Counted from the first letter of the stretch, positions 8,001-15,640 are shown. The stretch is 27,192 nt of DNA from CAZIOI01 sp964540855 (GCA_964540855.1 CAZIOI010000007.1:1-27192), one strand, 5' to 3'. A program made the numbers and translations. The notes: a model not told the origin generated them from the letters alone.

Positions 8001-8006
8001 ATGGAT
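7995..8006. promoter_or_regulatory. Palindromic zero-gap divergent start site
   Basis: ATCCATATGGAT is a perfect 12-base palindrome containing both start codons: the methyltransferase ATG (8000-7998, minus) and the Elp3 ATG (8001-8003, plus). No intergenic base separates them and neither has a Shine-Dalgarno site. Each promoter must lie inside the other gene, or both messages start at the AUG. Confidence 0.55.
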
Positions 8007-9578
8007 ATTGAAAAAAATTTTATTGAGTTGTTGCTTAAAGAAAACATAACCGATCTAAGGCGATTTTTCGCGCTGCAGAGAAAGTTTGCCAAGCAGTACA
8101 AGGAACAATTTATCAGAAAAGACAAACTGATTAAAAAGTACCATACACTTCTGGAAGAAGGCAAGATCAAAGAAAATAAGCATGTTGAAGAACTTTTGAA
8201 GATTCGCTCTATCCGTTCGCTTTCCGGCGTGGTTTCGATCTCGGTTTTGACGAAACCGTTTCCCTGTCCCGGGCATTGTTTATACTGTCCGAATCAGCCG
8301 GGGATGCCAAAAAGCTATCTGAAAGAGGAGCCGGCCGTTCAGAGGGCGGTAATGAACGATTTTGATCCATACAAACAAACGCAGTCTCGTCTCAAGGCTT
8401 TGGAGGCGATTGGGCATCAAACCGACAAAATCACAATTAGGATTGTTGGCGGTACGTGGTCATTTTACGATCGTAAATATCAAACATGGTTCGTAAAAAG
8501 GATTTTTCAGGCCGTGAACGATTATCCAAACAGTCCATCAAAGTCGATTTCGCTTAATGAAGCACAAAAAATAAACGAAACAGCCGGACGAAGGATTGTC
8601 GAGATGGGGGTTGAGACGCGACAAGAATACATCACGGTCGAGGAGATAAAAAGATTGAGGTGGCTTGGGGTGACAAAAGTCGAACTGGGTGTTCAGTCTA
8701 TCTATGATGATGTACTAGCAAAAAACAATCGCAATAATGTGACGGCTGATACGATTCGTGCGACAAAGATGCTCAAGGATGCAGGGTTCAAGGTCTCATA
8801 TCAGGTGATGCTCAATCTATATGGGTCGAACATCGATCGCGATAGAGAAATGTTTGATGAGCTATTTTTGCGTCCAGATTATTTACCGGATCATATAAAA
8901 ATTTATCCGCTCGCCGTATTAACAGAGGCGCCACTTTATAAAATTTATCAAAAAAACAAATTCAAAATTTACTCAGACGATGAATTAAAAGAGTTGATCA
9001 TAGATATCAAGCAAAAAGTCCCGCGTATGTGCAGAGTCGAGAGAGTAATCAGGGACATTCCGGCAGCTTATATAATCGCGGGATGCAAAACTTCAAATAT
9101 GCGCCAATTGGTTCATCAACAGATGACCGAGAGAGGATTGTCTTGCAAGTGTATTCGCTGTCGTGAAATTAGAAAAAACAACAGATCCGACAAACTAAAA
9201 CTATTTTGCGAAAATTTTGAGGCTTCAGGCGCAATGGAGTCATTTATATCAATAGAGTCTGATGACAGAAAAAGTCTTTACGGTATTGTAAGATTAAGAT
9301 TTATCAACCAAAAAGATTGTTTTATAAAAGAGTTAAAAGGCGCAGCGGTTATTAGAGACTTCCATGTATTTGGTCAACTAGTTGCCATATCCGAAATAGA
9401 TACTTTGCCGATGCGCCATAAGACTCTCGGGCAACAGCTTATCGCGCAAGCGGAAAAACTTGCAGCAAATAATGGCAATAAGAAAATAGCATTTACCTGC
9501 GGCATTGGCTTGAGGACATATTTTGCCAATCTGGGCTACGAACTACACAATGATTATATGATCAAAAATCTATCTTAA
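8001..9578 (+). CDS. elp3: Elp3-like tRNA uridine-34 acetyltransferase (radical SAM plus GNAT)
   Basis: 525 residues from the ATG at 8001 (an in-frame TTG at 7992 adds three). The N-terminal region is basic and helical, then RSIRSLSGVVSISVLTKPFP leads to the Elp3-type cluster motif C89-x3-C93-x2-C96 (CPGHCLYCP). YDPYKQT-like and RIVGGTWSF segments and the LGVQSIYDDVL strand follow the Elp3 radical SAM core. The C-terminal GNAT half ends in FTCGIGLRTYFANLGYEL, close to the Elp3 consensus. Elp3 makes cm5U34 in tRNA from acetyl-CoA and SAM; bacterial and archaeal homologues work without the other Elongator subunits. It is divergent from a Trm9-like gene, and its stop overlaps that of metG tail to tail by 4 bases. 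Confidence 0.93.
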   Translation: MDIEKNFIELLLKENITDLRRFFALQRKFAKQYKEQFIRKDKLIKKYHTLLEEGKIKENKHVEELLKIRSIRSLSGVVSISVLTKPFPCPGHCLYCPNQPGMPKSYLKEEPAVQRAVMNDFDPYKQTQSRLKALEAIGHQTDKITIRIVGGTWSFYDRKYQTWFVKRIFQAVNDYPNSPSKSISLNEAQKINETAGRRIVEMGVETRQEYITVEEIKRLRWLGVTKVELGVQSIYDDVLAKNNRNNVTADTIRATKMLKDAGFKVSYQVMLNLYGSNIDRDREMFDELFLRPDYLPDHIKIYPLAVLTEAPLYKIYQKNKFKIYSDDELKELIIDIKQKVPRMCRVERVIRDIPAAYIIAGCKTSNMRQLVHQQMTERGLSCKCIRCREIRKNNRSDKLKLFCENFEASGAMESFISIESDDRKSLYGIVRLRFINQKDCFIKELKGAAVIRDFHVFGQLVAISEIDTLPMRHKTLGQQLIAQAEKLAANNGNKKIAFTCGIGLRTYFANLGYELHNDYMIKNLS

Positions 9579-11200
9579 TGGGCGAGTTTTTGTATCTCGC
9601 GGTCAACTTGAGCATCGTCAATCTTGTCAAACAATGCGGTTGCATCGAGTACTTTTATGCTTGATTTCTCAACCGGTTTCCAATTGAGCGAGGGTTTGAT
9701 GCCAAATAATTTTAAAATCTTTTTTGACGTTTCCGGCAAGAAGGGGTTAAGTAACTTTGCGATCGTGATACAATATATGGCAGATTTATAGAGATCTTTT
9801 GCGGCTTCATTACGATTTTCTTGAACTTTTTTCCACGGCTCTGTCACTGCCAGATGCTTATTGGCTTGTTCGCTCAAGAGAAGTACATTTTTAAGTGCCT
9901 CTCTAAATTTACCCTGTTCTATTAAATTGCCGACAATGTTGAAAATGTCAGATAAATCCTCGATTTCACCATCCCCAATCCCATCTGGAAAATTATTTTT
10001 AATAAGATGCACAGTGCGGTTAACGCAGTTTGCCAGATTGCCGATCAATTCGCTGTTGACGCGCTCTTTTAATTCTTGCCAGGAAAAATCCGCATCCGAT
10101 GTTTCCGGACCATTGGCAATAAGAAAATATCTCAAAATATCAGCATCAAAATTCGCCAAAAAATCGGGTAGCCAAACGGCGTGTTTACGACTTTTTGAAA
10201 ATTGTGATTTTTCAAGTGTCAAATATTCGCTGGAAATTATGCGATCGGGCAGATGCAGACCGGCTTCACCCATAAGCATGGCCGGCCAAATCAGCGTATG
10301 AAATGGGATGTTGTCTTTGCCGTGCACGTAATAGTGGATAGCTTTATCGTTTTGCCAAAAATCTTTATACGCATCCGGTTGATTTGATTTTTGCGCCCAT
10401 TCAATTGAGCCTGATAAGTATCCTATTACCGCATCAAACCAAACATAAATACGTTTTGACTCGTATCCCTCAATCGGAATTTCTATACCCCAATCGGTAT
10501 CTCTGGTAATTGCTCTGTCGCGAAGACCTTCATTTAAAATCTTTTTAGTAAAGCCGACTGCGTTTGTGCGCCACCCGGTTGAATTTGCGGACCATTTTTC
10601 TAATTTATCTTGGAAAGATGTAAGTTTTAAGAAAAAATGTTCAGAATCTTTCCATACAGGTGTCTCGCCGCATACTTTGCATCTAGGTTTGGTCAAAAGC
10701 TTCGGATCTATGAGATTGCCGCACTCGTCACATTGGTCGCCGCGGGCATCCGCAAAGTGGCAATGATAGCATTCACCCTCAACATATCTGTCGGGTAAAA
10801 ACCGGTCGCAATTGGCGCAATAGGGGAGCTGCTCGGTTTTTGTATAAATTAATTTCTTTTCTAAAAGGTCTAAAAATATCTTCTGAACAGTCTTCTTGTG
10901 AGTGTCGGTTAGGGTTGTCGTAAAATTATCGTAAGAAAAATTTATACCGTGAACCAAAGTTTTGACAAATTCTTTATGATATTTGTTGGCGAGCTCGGAA
11001 GGTGTAGTTTTCGCTTGCTCGGCAGAGACAACGATCGGTGTCCCGTGGCAATCACTTCCCGACACCATCAAGACATCTGCGCCGGCGGCTCTATAATATC
11101 TTGCCAAGACATCGGCGCCGATTAGAGCCGATACGTGCCCAAGATGTAGAGAGTTATTGGCGTAAGGCCAAGCGACCCCTATAAATATTTTTTTTGTCAT
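9575..11200 (-). CDS. metG: Methionyl-tRNA synthetase
   Basis: 541 residues. Class I motif HLGH at 19-22 (AWPYANNSLHLGHVSAL), then a connective domain with four CxxC knuckles (CANC, CYHC, CDEC, CKVC), which indicates the two-zinc MetG form. The KMSKS loop near residue 332 reads QFSKSRK, with Phe for Met. The C-terminal helical anticodon domain is present, but the EMAP-like tRNA-binding extension of longer MetG proteins is missing, giving a minimal enzyme. No clear ribosome site lies upstream. It converges on elp3 with overlapping stops. Charges initiator and elongator tRNA-Met. Confidence 0.96.
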   Translation of the reverse strand: MTKKIFIGVAWPYANNSLHLGHVSALIGADVLARYYRAAGADVLMVSGSDCHGTPIVVSAEQAKTTPSELANKYHKEFVKTLVHGINFSYDNFTTTLTDTHKKTVQKIFLDLLEKKLIYTKTEQLPYCANCDRFLPDRYVEGECYHCHFADARGDQCDECGNLIDPKLLTKPRCKVCGETPVWKDSEHFFLKLTSFQDKLEKWSANSTGWRTNAVGFTKKILNEGLRDRAITRDTDWGIEIPIEGYESKRIYVWFDAVIGYLSGSIEWAQKSNQPDAYKDFWQNDKAIHYYVHGKDNIPFHTLIWPAMLMGEAGLHLPDRIISSEYLTLEKSQFSKSRKHAVWLPDFLANFDADILRYFLIANGPETSDADFSWQELKERVNSELIGNLANCVNRTVHLIKNNFPDGIGDGEIEDLSDIFNIVGNLIEQGKFREALKNVLLLSEQANKHLAVTEPWKKVQENRNEAAKDLYKSAIYCITIAKLLNPFLPETSKKILKLFGIKPSLNWKPVEKSSIKVLDATALFDKIDDAQVDREIQKLAH

Positions 11201-11229
11201 AACAGTTTGAATCTTATCAAAAAATGTCT

Positions 11230-11799
11230 TTATTTAAAGAGAATCGTCTGAATTTTGTCCCAATAGATGATTATTAGAACGGCAAGATAAATATCAATTA
11301 ACGGAAATAGGATCAAATTTTCAAACCATTTTCCGGTTTGGATTCGTATGCCGTTAAGCGGTTTTGGCGGAATCCCAACCATTTTGCCAAAAGGAAAAAA
11401 AAGCGGTACGCCCTCAACCGTGAACATATCCGAAAGAATATGGCTTGAATACGAAATAACCGTAGCAATAAAAAGCACCATTTGGTTAATATGCCAATAA
11501 TCAGGCATCAGACCAGTCAGCCAGTAGGTGAGCGCGCCAAAAAGGGCAATCCCAAACAGGGAGTGAGTAAAATTTCTATGGCGGATAAAGGGGTCGGTAA
11601 TCGTACCAAAAACTCTGCCCAGAGGTATTTTTCCCCATATCAGAGCCGTTGATTCATCAATATCCGGTACCAGAGCTGCCAAATGACCGGCAAATAAAAC
11701 TACTGCAAACGTTGCCGCGTTGTATTCATTTCCCGATACGGTTAAAAAATATGTCGCGGCGGCGGAAATTCCCAGTATTTGGTGTGTTTTTCCAGTCAT
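11230..11799 (-). CDS. YdjM/DUF457-like membrane-bound metal-dependent hydrolase
   Basis: About 189 residues from the ATG at 11799 (MTGKTHQILG); the longer in-frame version adds 21 residues that cross the divergent promoter and look non-coding. Conserved features of the YdjM/DUF457 family: THQILG near the N-terminus, HLAALVPDIDE around residue 45, and RHRNFTHSLFG around 80, with His and Asp residues that probably bind metal at the membrane. Four or more hydrophobic segments. E. coli YdjM is an SOS-regulated inner membrane protein of unknown substrate. It follows no operon here and diverges from the DUF5665 gene. Confidence 0.88.
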   Translation of the reverse strand: MTGKTHQILGISAAATYFLTVSGNEYNAATFAVVLFAGHLAALVPDIDESTALIWGKIPLGRVFGTITDPFIRHRNFTHSLFGIALFGALTYWLTGLMPDYWHINQMVLFIATVISYSSHILSDMFTVEGVPLFFPFGKMVGIPPKPLNGIRIQTGKWFENLILFPLIDIYLAVLIIIYWDKIQTILFK

Positions 11800-11810
11800 A
11801 TTTGAATAGA

Positions 11811-11819
11811 TGATATAAT
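11811..11819 (+). promoter_or_regulatory. Extended -10 promoter giving a leaderless mRNA
   Basis: TGATATAAT is an extended -10 (TGn plus TATAAT at 11814-11819). The ATG of the DUF5665 gene is only 7 bases further on and has no Shine-Dalgarno, so transcription should begin at or next to the start codon. No good -35 is visible. Confidence 0.55.
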
Positions 11820-11825
11820 GAATCA

Positions 11826-12077
11826 ATGGATAATGATAGCAAAGCCTTAGAGAGATTGGCAAAGAATGTTGATAAACTTGCCGGCGGAGGATTTAGGATT
11901 TACTGCAGGTATTTTATGCTTGGGGTTTGCTATGGACTTGGGGCGACTATCGGTGTAGCGCTTGTTTTGGGGATTATTGGTTATGCATTACGTTCGCTCG
12001 GTGGACTGCCTTTTATCGGCGAGTGGGTTAATGGCATGAGCCAAAATTTGCAAAATCCCAATATAAATCTATATTAA
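11826..12077 (+). CDS. DUF5665 family small membrane protein
   Basis: 83 residues. A short helical cytosolic stretch (SKALERLAKNVDKLAGGGFRI) is followed by one glycine-rich transmembrane segment (GVCYGLGATIGVALVLGIIG) and an amphipathic tail (SLGGLPFIGEWVNGM). This matches DUF5665 as I know it; function unknown. First gene of a three-gene plus-strand set of tiny membrane-associated proteins, apparently leaderless. The next gene starts 5 bases after its stop. Confidence 0.78.
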   Translation: MDNDSKALERLAKNVDKLAGGGFRIYCRYFMLGVCYGLGATIGVALVLGIIGYALRSLGGLPFIGEWVNGMSQNLQNPNINLY

Positions 12078-12081
12078 TATT

Positions 12082-12315
12082 ATGAGTCAAGAAGAATTTA
12101 GAGTATCAGGTGAAGAGATACTTACCAAGGTAAAGGAAATTATTGCCGAGGGTAATGCGCGCCGGATTATAATTAAAAACGAAAAAAACGAAACAATTGT
12201 TGAGTTTCCGGTAACTGTTGGAGCAGTTGGGTTTTTGTTGGCACCAACCTTAGCGGCGATTGGTGCAATCGCCGCGCTTGTAACAAAATGCATCATCGTT
12301 GTTGAAAAAAAGTAA
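12082..12315 (+). CDS. DUF4342 family protein
   Basis: 77 residues. The N-terminal half FRVSGEEILTKVKEIIAEGN followed by ARRIIIKNEKNETIVEFPVTVG matches DUF4342, and the C-terminal half is one hydrophobic segment (AVGFLLAPTLAAIGAIAALV) ending KCIIVVEKK. Function unknown; the soluble half looks like a small alpha-beta domain attached to the inner face of the membrane. It sits between DUF5665 and a 2-TM protein with very short gaps, so all three are probably one operon. Confidence 0.85.
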   Translation: MSQEEFRVSGEEILTKVKEIIAEGNARRIIIKNEKNETIVEFPVTVGAVGFLLAPTLAAIGAIAALVTKCIIVVEKK

Positions 12316-12326
12316 ATCGGAGGGAT

Positions 12327-12539
12327 ATGAAAAAGAAATATTTTAATACAGGTACTGGGCTTTTAACGGCGGGTTTTATCGCGCTTGCAACAAGTTACTA
12401 TATGGGTTCGGTAACTGCTGATACTATTACGGCAACCGAAACCCAATATATGATTTTTACTGTCGGTTTTATTATCGGCTTTATTTTGATCATTGCTTCG
12501 GCCCTGTTTTTTGTTCTCGCAGTCACAAAGGGTAAATAG
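12327..12539 (+). CDS. Small two-TM hypothetical protein
   Basis: 70 residues with two predicted membrane helices: TGLLTAGFIALATSYYMGSV at about 10-29 and MIFTVGFIIGFILIIASALF at about 42-61, a short Thr-rich loop between them, and a basic tail (TKGK). The ribosome site is GGAGGG 5-6 bases before the ATG. It lies 11 bases after the DUF4342 gene and is probably the last gene of that operon. I do not recognise a family. Confidence 0.72.
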   Translation: MKKKYFNTGTGLLTAGFIALATSYYMGSVTADTITATETQYMIFTVGFIIGFILIIASALFFVLAVTKGK

Positions 12540-12548
12540 CCTTTACGC

Positions 12549-12577
12549 TTGACTTGTCTTGCGTGCTATATTATATT
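12549..12577 (+). promoter_or_regulatory. Promoter of a short orphan RNA
   Basis: TTGACT (12549-12554), 17 bases, TATATT (12572-12577). It points into about 120 bases with no credible ORF that ends at a strong terminator-like stem. Confidence 0.65.
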
Positions 12578-12583
12578 TATTTT

Positions 12584-12702
12584 TGTCTCAAATAAATAAG
12601 TGCTCCTCTGGCTAAGGAAACTTGGCTCAACAAATTAGAGAAGTTCGTTGTTTGGGAAACAAAATACGACTAGGGATTTCGCTTTAGTCGTATTTTATTT
12701 TG
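12584..12702 (+). ncRNA. Candidate small non-coding RNA
   Basis: Bounded by a good promoter and by a 12-bp stem with a T-rich tail. The RNA can form CTAAG-GAAA-CTTGG, a hairpin with a GNRA tetraloop, and AACAA/TTGTT pairing further on. I looked for the 4.5S/SRP, 6S, tmRNA and RNase P signatures I know and saw none. The only plus-strand frame in this stretch begins in the terminator and is antisense to the gene behind it. It may act in trans, or be antisense to the 3' end of the broken minus-strand gene. Function unknown. Confidence 0.5.
12661..12702. terminator. Bidirectional intrinsic terminator
   Basis: AAAATACGACTA (12661-12672) pairs perfectly with TAGTCGTATTTT (12685-12696) across a 12-base loop; T-rich sequence follows on both strands. 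It ends the plus-strand small RNA and, on the minus strand, the interrupted gene, whose original TAA (12695-12697) lies at the stem's edge. Confidence 0.75.
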
Positions 12703-13321
12703 CAAGAACTTTTTGTGGAATCTCCCCGGTAAATTTGACGGCGCCGTTAAGGATTTCTACTTTTTCAACATTGAGACCATCTATTTTTGAGAGTATATCA
12801 TTTACATATGATTCAAAAGCATTGTCAATTTGTCCGCGCAAGGGTTGGGGAATACTGAAGTTTCCGGCTGTGATATTTGTTGTATCAACAGAAAAGCTTT
12901 TTGACCCTGTCTATATAACTGATCCCTTGACGTAAACCGCAGTATTGACCTTCGGATGGCTAACGAATCCGGAGGCTTCTACCTGATTATTACCGAGAAA
13001 TCTAATTTGTACATTTTTGAATGGACCGTTTTTTTCGTTTGAGTAATTTTGAATCGCACTGATTTCTGCTTCGGAAAAAGTCTCTTCAATCTTTTTTGTA
13101 CCCTCAACAGTAAAATCCGAGCCAAAGTATAAAGCTTCTGGGCTTGGTACCTCGACACCGGCTTTTTTCACTACTGCGTTTTGATAATTCTCAAAAGTGT
13201 ATTTTACTCCTAAATCACGAACATTCTGGTTTTTAATTTTGGTTAGTCCATATGCGATGTATCCCGCATACCCCAAAATAATTAGCACTATCAAAGAAAT
13301 TACAATTTTTACTATTTTCAT
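12695..13321 (-). pseudogene. Membrane-anchored protein interrupted by in-frame TAG
   Basis: The first 136 codons give a signal-anchor (IVKIVISLIVLIILGYAGYI) and an extracytoplasmic domain, then TAG at 12911-12913. The same frame continues for exactly 71 sense codons to TAA at 12695 and reads as good protein (NITAGNFSIPQPLRGQIDNA, then VEILNGAVKFTGEIP). The full product would be 208 residues. The downstream part resembles the lipid-binding DUF2993-like fold, which I rate as tentative. Nothing but the TAG is damaged, so the lesion is recent, a sequence error, or suppressed. TAG is a normal stop in neighbours (tyrS, the AI-2E gene, thiF-like). ATGA overlap with the PHP gene and ribosome site GGAGGT support the start. 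Confidence 0.75.
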
Positions 13322-14082
13322 TTTACCTCCATATTATTTTTTTGCCTGTTGAATAATGTATAAAATAAAATTCTCAATCCTTTTGGCAGGAAAAAAAGAC
13401 CGTAGCGCAACATAGAAGAAAAGTTTTTATGCGCGCTTATCGCTTTTGTCCGGCAATTTTTTATGGATCTGGACAAATCTTCCAACGTCTTACCTTCGAA
13501 TTCGGTTATGCCCTTGCCTATAATATCCTTGATATGCGCATCGCTTGCCCCGATTTCGGCTTTGAAAAGGAGCGTATTATTTACAAAGCTTGCTTGTAGA
13601 TTTTCCCGAGATAACGTTGGCGTTGCATTGATTTCTTCGATACCGTCAATCATTTGTTTGTGTTTTATGAGATTGACAAGGCCGATACCATTCATTATCG
13701 GATCGGTCTGTGATCTCATTTTGGTGCGGAAAAATGGATGCGGGGCAATGGCCAATCCATTTTGCGTCTTTATTGCTTCGAGTGTTTTGGAAACAGACAT
13801 TCCCGGAGCAACCCTTTCCCTCAAAAATAGGCCGACAATGTGTCCTAATTTTGTAGAGATTTCTTCACCGATTATAACTTTAAAGCGATAATCTTTTTCC
13901 TTGGCAACTTGGCGGGCCAAAATCGCTCCCTCGATCGTATTGTGATCTGTTATGGCAATCACGTCCAGATTGGTTTTGGTTTCGACGAATTCGAGAATTT
14001 CTTCAATGGAATTTTTTCCATCAGAATAATTGCTATGGATATGTAAATCGGCTTTGCCGAGTTCGGCTGTTTTTAATGTCAT
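13318..14082 (-). CDS. PHP-domain metal-dependent phosphoesterase
   Basis: 254 residues from the ATG at 14082, whose first base overlaps the hisS stop (TAATG); a longer frame would run 12 codons into hisS. PHP motifs: ADLHIHSNYSDG at 11-22 (H14, H16), IAITDHNT near residue 48, GEEIS around 80, APHPFF near 125 and GASDAH near 185, together the usual set of metal ligands. Relatives hydrolyse nucleotides or phosphate esters, such as 3',5'-nucleoside bisphosphate or histidinol phosphate; the substrate here cannot be told. The neighbour is hisS, not the histidine biosynthesis operon. Likely same transcript as tRNA-Arg and hisS. Confidence 0.88.
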   Translation of the reverse strand: MTLKTAELGKADLHIHSNYSDGKNSIEEILEFVETKTNLDVIAITDHNTIEGAILARQVAKEKDYRFKVIIGEEISTKLGHIVGLFLRERVAPGMSVSKTLEAIKTQNGLAIAPHPFFRTKMRSQTDPIMNGIGLVNLIKHKQMIDGIEEINATPTLSRENLQASFVNNTLLFKAEIGASDAHIKDIIGKGITEFEGKTLEDLSRSIKNCRTKAISAHKNFSSMLRYGLFFLPKGLRILFYTLFNRQKNNMEVK

Positions 14083-15350
14083 TAACGAATAGATTTTATT
14101 GCTTCGTCTATATCGCAATCTTTTTCATTCTTTTCGAGCATGTTTTTGAGTTTTGTTTCTGATTCGGACAAGATTATGTAACAAAATTCAACTCCCAGCG
14201 AATCGGCATAGTCCAACTGTTTTGTAAGTGACCGTTCGTTTAGATCGACAATAGTTGAAATTCCATTATTTCTAAATTGCTCCGAGACCGCGAATGCTTT
14301 ATCCGCCATGTTTTCTGTATAACAAACCATTAACTTTGCGTCCGGACGTGTTTGCCGGTCAGTCTCTCTCTTTTTGATCTCAAAAAGTCTTTCCACGCCC
14401 AACGAAATACCTACTGCGGGCGTATCTTGCCCGCCATACAATTTGATTAGATCGTCGTAGCGACCGCCGCCCGCAAAGCTACCCATATCCGTTAGATCGG
14501 TTGATCTAATCTCGAAAACGGTACTTGTATAGTAATCCAAGCCTCTAACCAGAGAAAAATCTACTCTAATTTTACTATCGGGAATTAACTTCTCTGTGCG
14601 TTCCACTATGGCTCGTAAAAAGTCTATATCTTTAGCTTGCTGCTCGGAGGCATTTTCTCGTATTTTGATGAGCTTTTCTGTGTTTGAAATGTCGAGGTCA
14701 AAATACTCTTTAAGTTTGTCAACAGCCAAACTATCCAAACCTCTTGACTCAAATTCCTCTTTTACGCCCTCAACTCCTATCTTGGCGAGTTTGTCTAATG
14801 CCCTGAAAGCATCGGTCTTTTTGTCGGCCGGTATGCCAAATTTTTCAACCAACATATCAAGTATTTTCCTACTGTTTATCAGTATTTCATATTTTTCTAT
14901 TCTCAGGGTATTTAAGATTCTGCAAACCATCATCAGCAGTTCCACTTCACCGTTGGGGCTTGATGTGCCGAAAATATCAGTATCAGATTGAAAAAATTCT
15001 CTGAACCTGCCAAATTGCGGCCTTTCGTATCTCCATGCTTTTCCGATATTGTAGAGCTTGATCGGCTTTTTAAGCTGCGGGTTAGCGGCGATAATCCTAG
15101 CGAGTGAACCGGTTAGTTCGAAGCGTAGTCCTAGTTTGCGATCAGCCTTATCCGAGAAAGCATAAATTTCGTCTTTGACAGCATCGCCGCTTTTGACGGT
15201 TAGGGTCTCAATGTTTTCAAATGCCGGTCCGTCCCAAGGTTGTAAGCCATAAAGTCCGTAATATGTTTTGGCAACCTCAAAAATTTCTTCTCGTATTTTC
15301 ATATCTTCCGGAAGAAAATCACGCGTTCCTTTTGGTGGTTGCAATGCCAT
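14082..15350 (-). CDS. hisS: Histidyl-tRNA synthetase
   Basis: 422 residues, class II. Motif 1 region PPKGTRDFLPEDM at the N-terminus, motif 2 around RYERPQFGRFREFFQSDTDIF, the HisRS-specific histidine motif LVRGLDYYTSTVFE, glycine-rich GGGRYDDLI, and motif 3 VGISLGVERL. The C-terminal anticodon domain is complete. The ribosome site AGGAG is 5 bases before the ATG. Its upstream region carries a structured, tRNA-derived leader (15396-15517), so expression may be controlled at the RNA level. The PHP gene follows with a one-base stop/start overlap. Confidence 0.97.
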   Translation of the reverse strand: MALQPPKGTRDFLPEDMKIREEIFEVAKTYYGLYGLQPWDGPAFENIETLTVKSGDAVKDEIYAFSDKADRKLGLRFELTGSLARIIAANPQLKKPIKLYNIGKAWRYERPQFGRFREFFQSDTDIFGTSSPNGEVELLMMVCRILNTLRIEKYEILINSRKILDMLVEKFGIPADKKTDAFRALDKLAKIGVEGVKEEFESRGLDSLAVDKLKEYFDLDISNTEKLIKIRENASEQQAKDIDFLRAIVERTEKLIPDSKIRVDFSLVRGLDYYTSTVFEIRSTDLTDMGSFAGGGRYDDLIKLYGGQDTPAVGISLGVERLFEIKKRETDRQTRPDAKLMVCYTENMADKAFAVSEQFRNNGISTIVDLNERSLTKQLDYADSLGVEFCYIILSESETKLKNMLEKNEKDCDIDEAIKSIR

Positions 15351-15395
15351 ATTTTCTCCTAATATTCAATAATTTTAAATTCACTGTACTCGGTG

Positions 15396-15417
15396 CTGGT
15401 ACCCCCGGCAGGAATCG
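15396..15417. repeat. 22-bp direct repeat of the tRNA-Arg 3' end
   Basis: Identical to 15565-15586, the 3' end of tRNA-Arg including CCA plus one flanking base. The copies are 169 bases apart in the same orientation, as after integration at a tRNA 3' end or partial tRNA duplication. Confidence 0.8.
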
Positions 15418-15517
15418 GTCACAAGTCGGCACGATATTTTCTTCAAGGAGTGTGCCGCTTTCGACCCCGCCTCCCTCTCCGCCTAATCGGCGGATCAGTC
15501 CGGCCTTCGATTCCTGC
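15396..15517 (-). promoter_or_regulatory. Structured hisS leader containing a tRNA 3'-end copy
   Basis: In the minus-strand RNA a closing stem, GCAGGAATCG with CGATTCCTGC (15508-15517 with 15408-15417), encloses TCCGCC-gatta-GGCGGA (15478-15494) and CGGCAC/GTGCCG (15427-15457). The 3' strand of the closing stem belongs to a 22-base exact copy of the T-arm, acceptor and CCA end of the tRNA-Arg next door. hisS begins about 45 bases later. The fold is clear; whether it is a switch, a tRNA mimic or debris of an insertion is not. Positions 15351-15565 contain no supported gene. Confidence 0.5.
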
Positions 15518-15528
15518 GGTTCCCAAAT

Positions 15529-15564
15529 AATTTTCACCACACCCTTGCGGGTGTATTGAAAATT
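15529..15564 (-). terminator. Hairpin directly 3' of tRNA-Arg
   Basis: AATTTTC (15529-15535) pairs with GAAAATT (15558-15564), and inside ACACCC pairs with GGGTGT around TTGC. On the minus strand it begins right after the tRNA's ACCAG and is followed by an A/T-rich ATTT. It could terminate or define the 3' processing of the tRNA transcript. Confidence 0.5.
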
Positions 15565-15565
15565 C

Positions 15566-15640
15566 TGGTACCCCCGGCAGGAATCGAACCTACATCTACT
15601 CGTTAGGAGTGAGCTATTCTATCCATTGAACTACGGGGGC
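15566..15640 (-). tRNA. tRNA-Arg (CCU anticodon)
   Basis: 75 bases with encoded CCA. Acceptor GCCCCCG pairs with CGGGGGT (one G-T); D-arm GTTC/GAAT; anticodon loop CTCCTAA gives CCU; T-arm GTAGG-TTCGATT-CCTGC; discriminator A. The anticodon stem has one A-C mismatch at its loop end (31-39). It reads AGG codons. Confidence 0.92.

Noticed and set aside
14083..14118. Longer start for the PHP gene
   Set aside because: It would overlap hisS by 12 more codons; the TAATG junction at 14082 gives the standard PHP N-terminus.
15319..15540. 73-codon minus-strand frame upstream of hisS
   Set aside because: It runs through the tRNA 3'-end copy and the hairpins of the leader and into hisS in another frame; RNA structure explains the region better.
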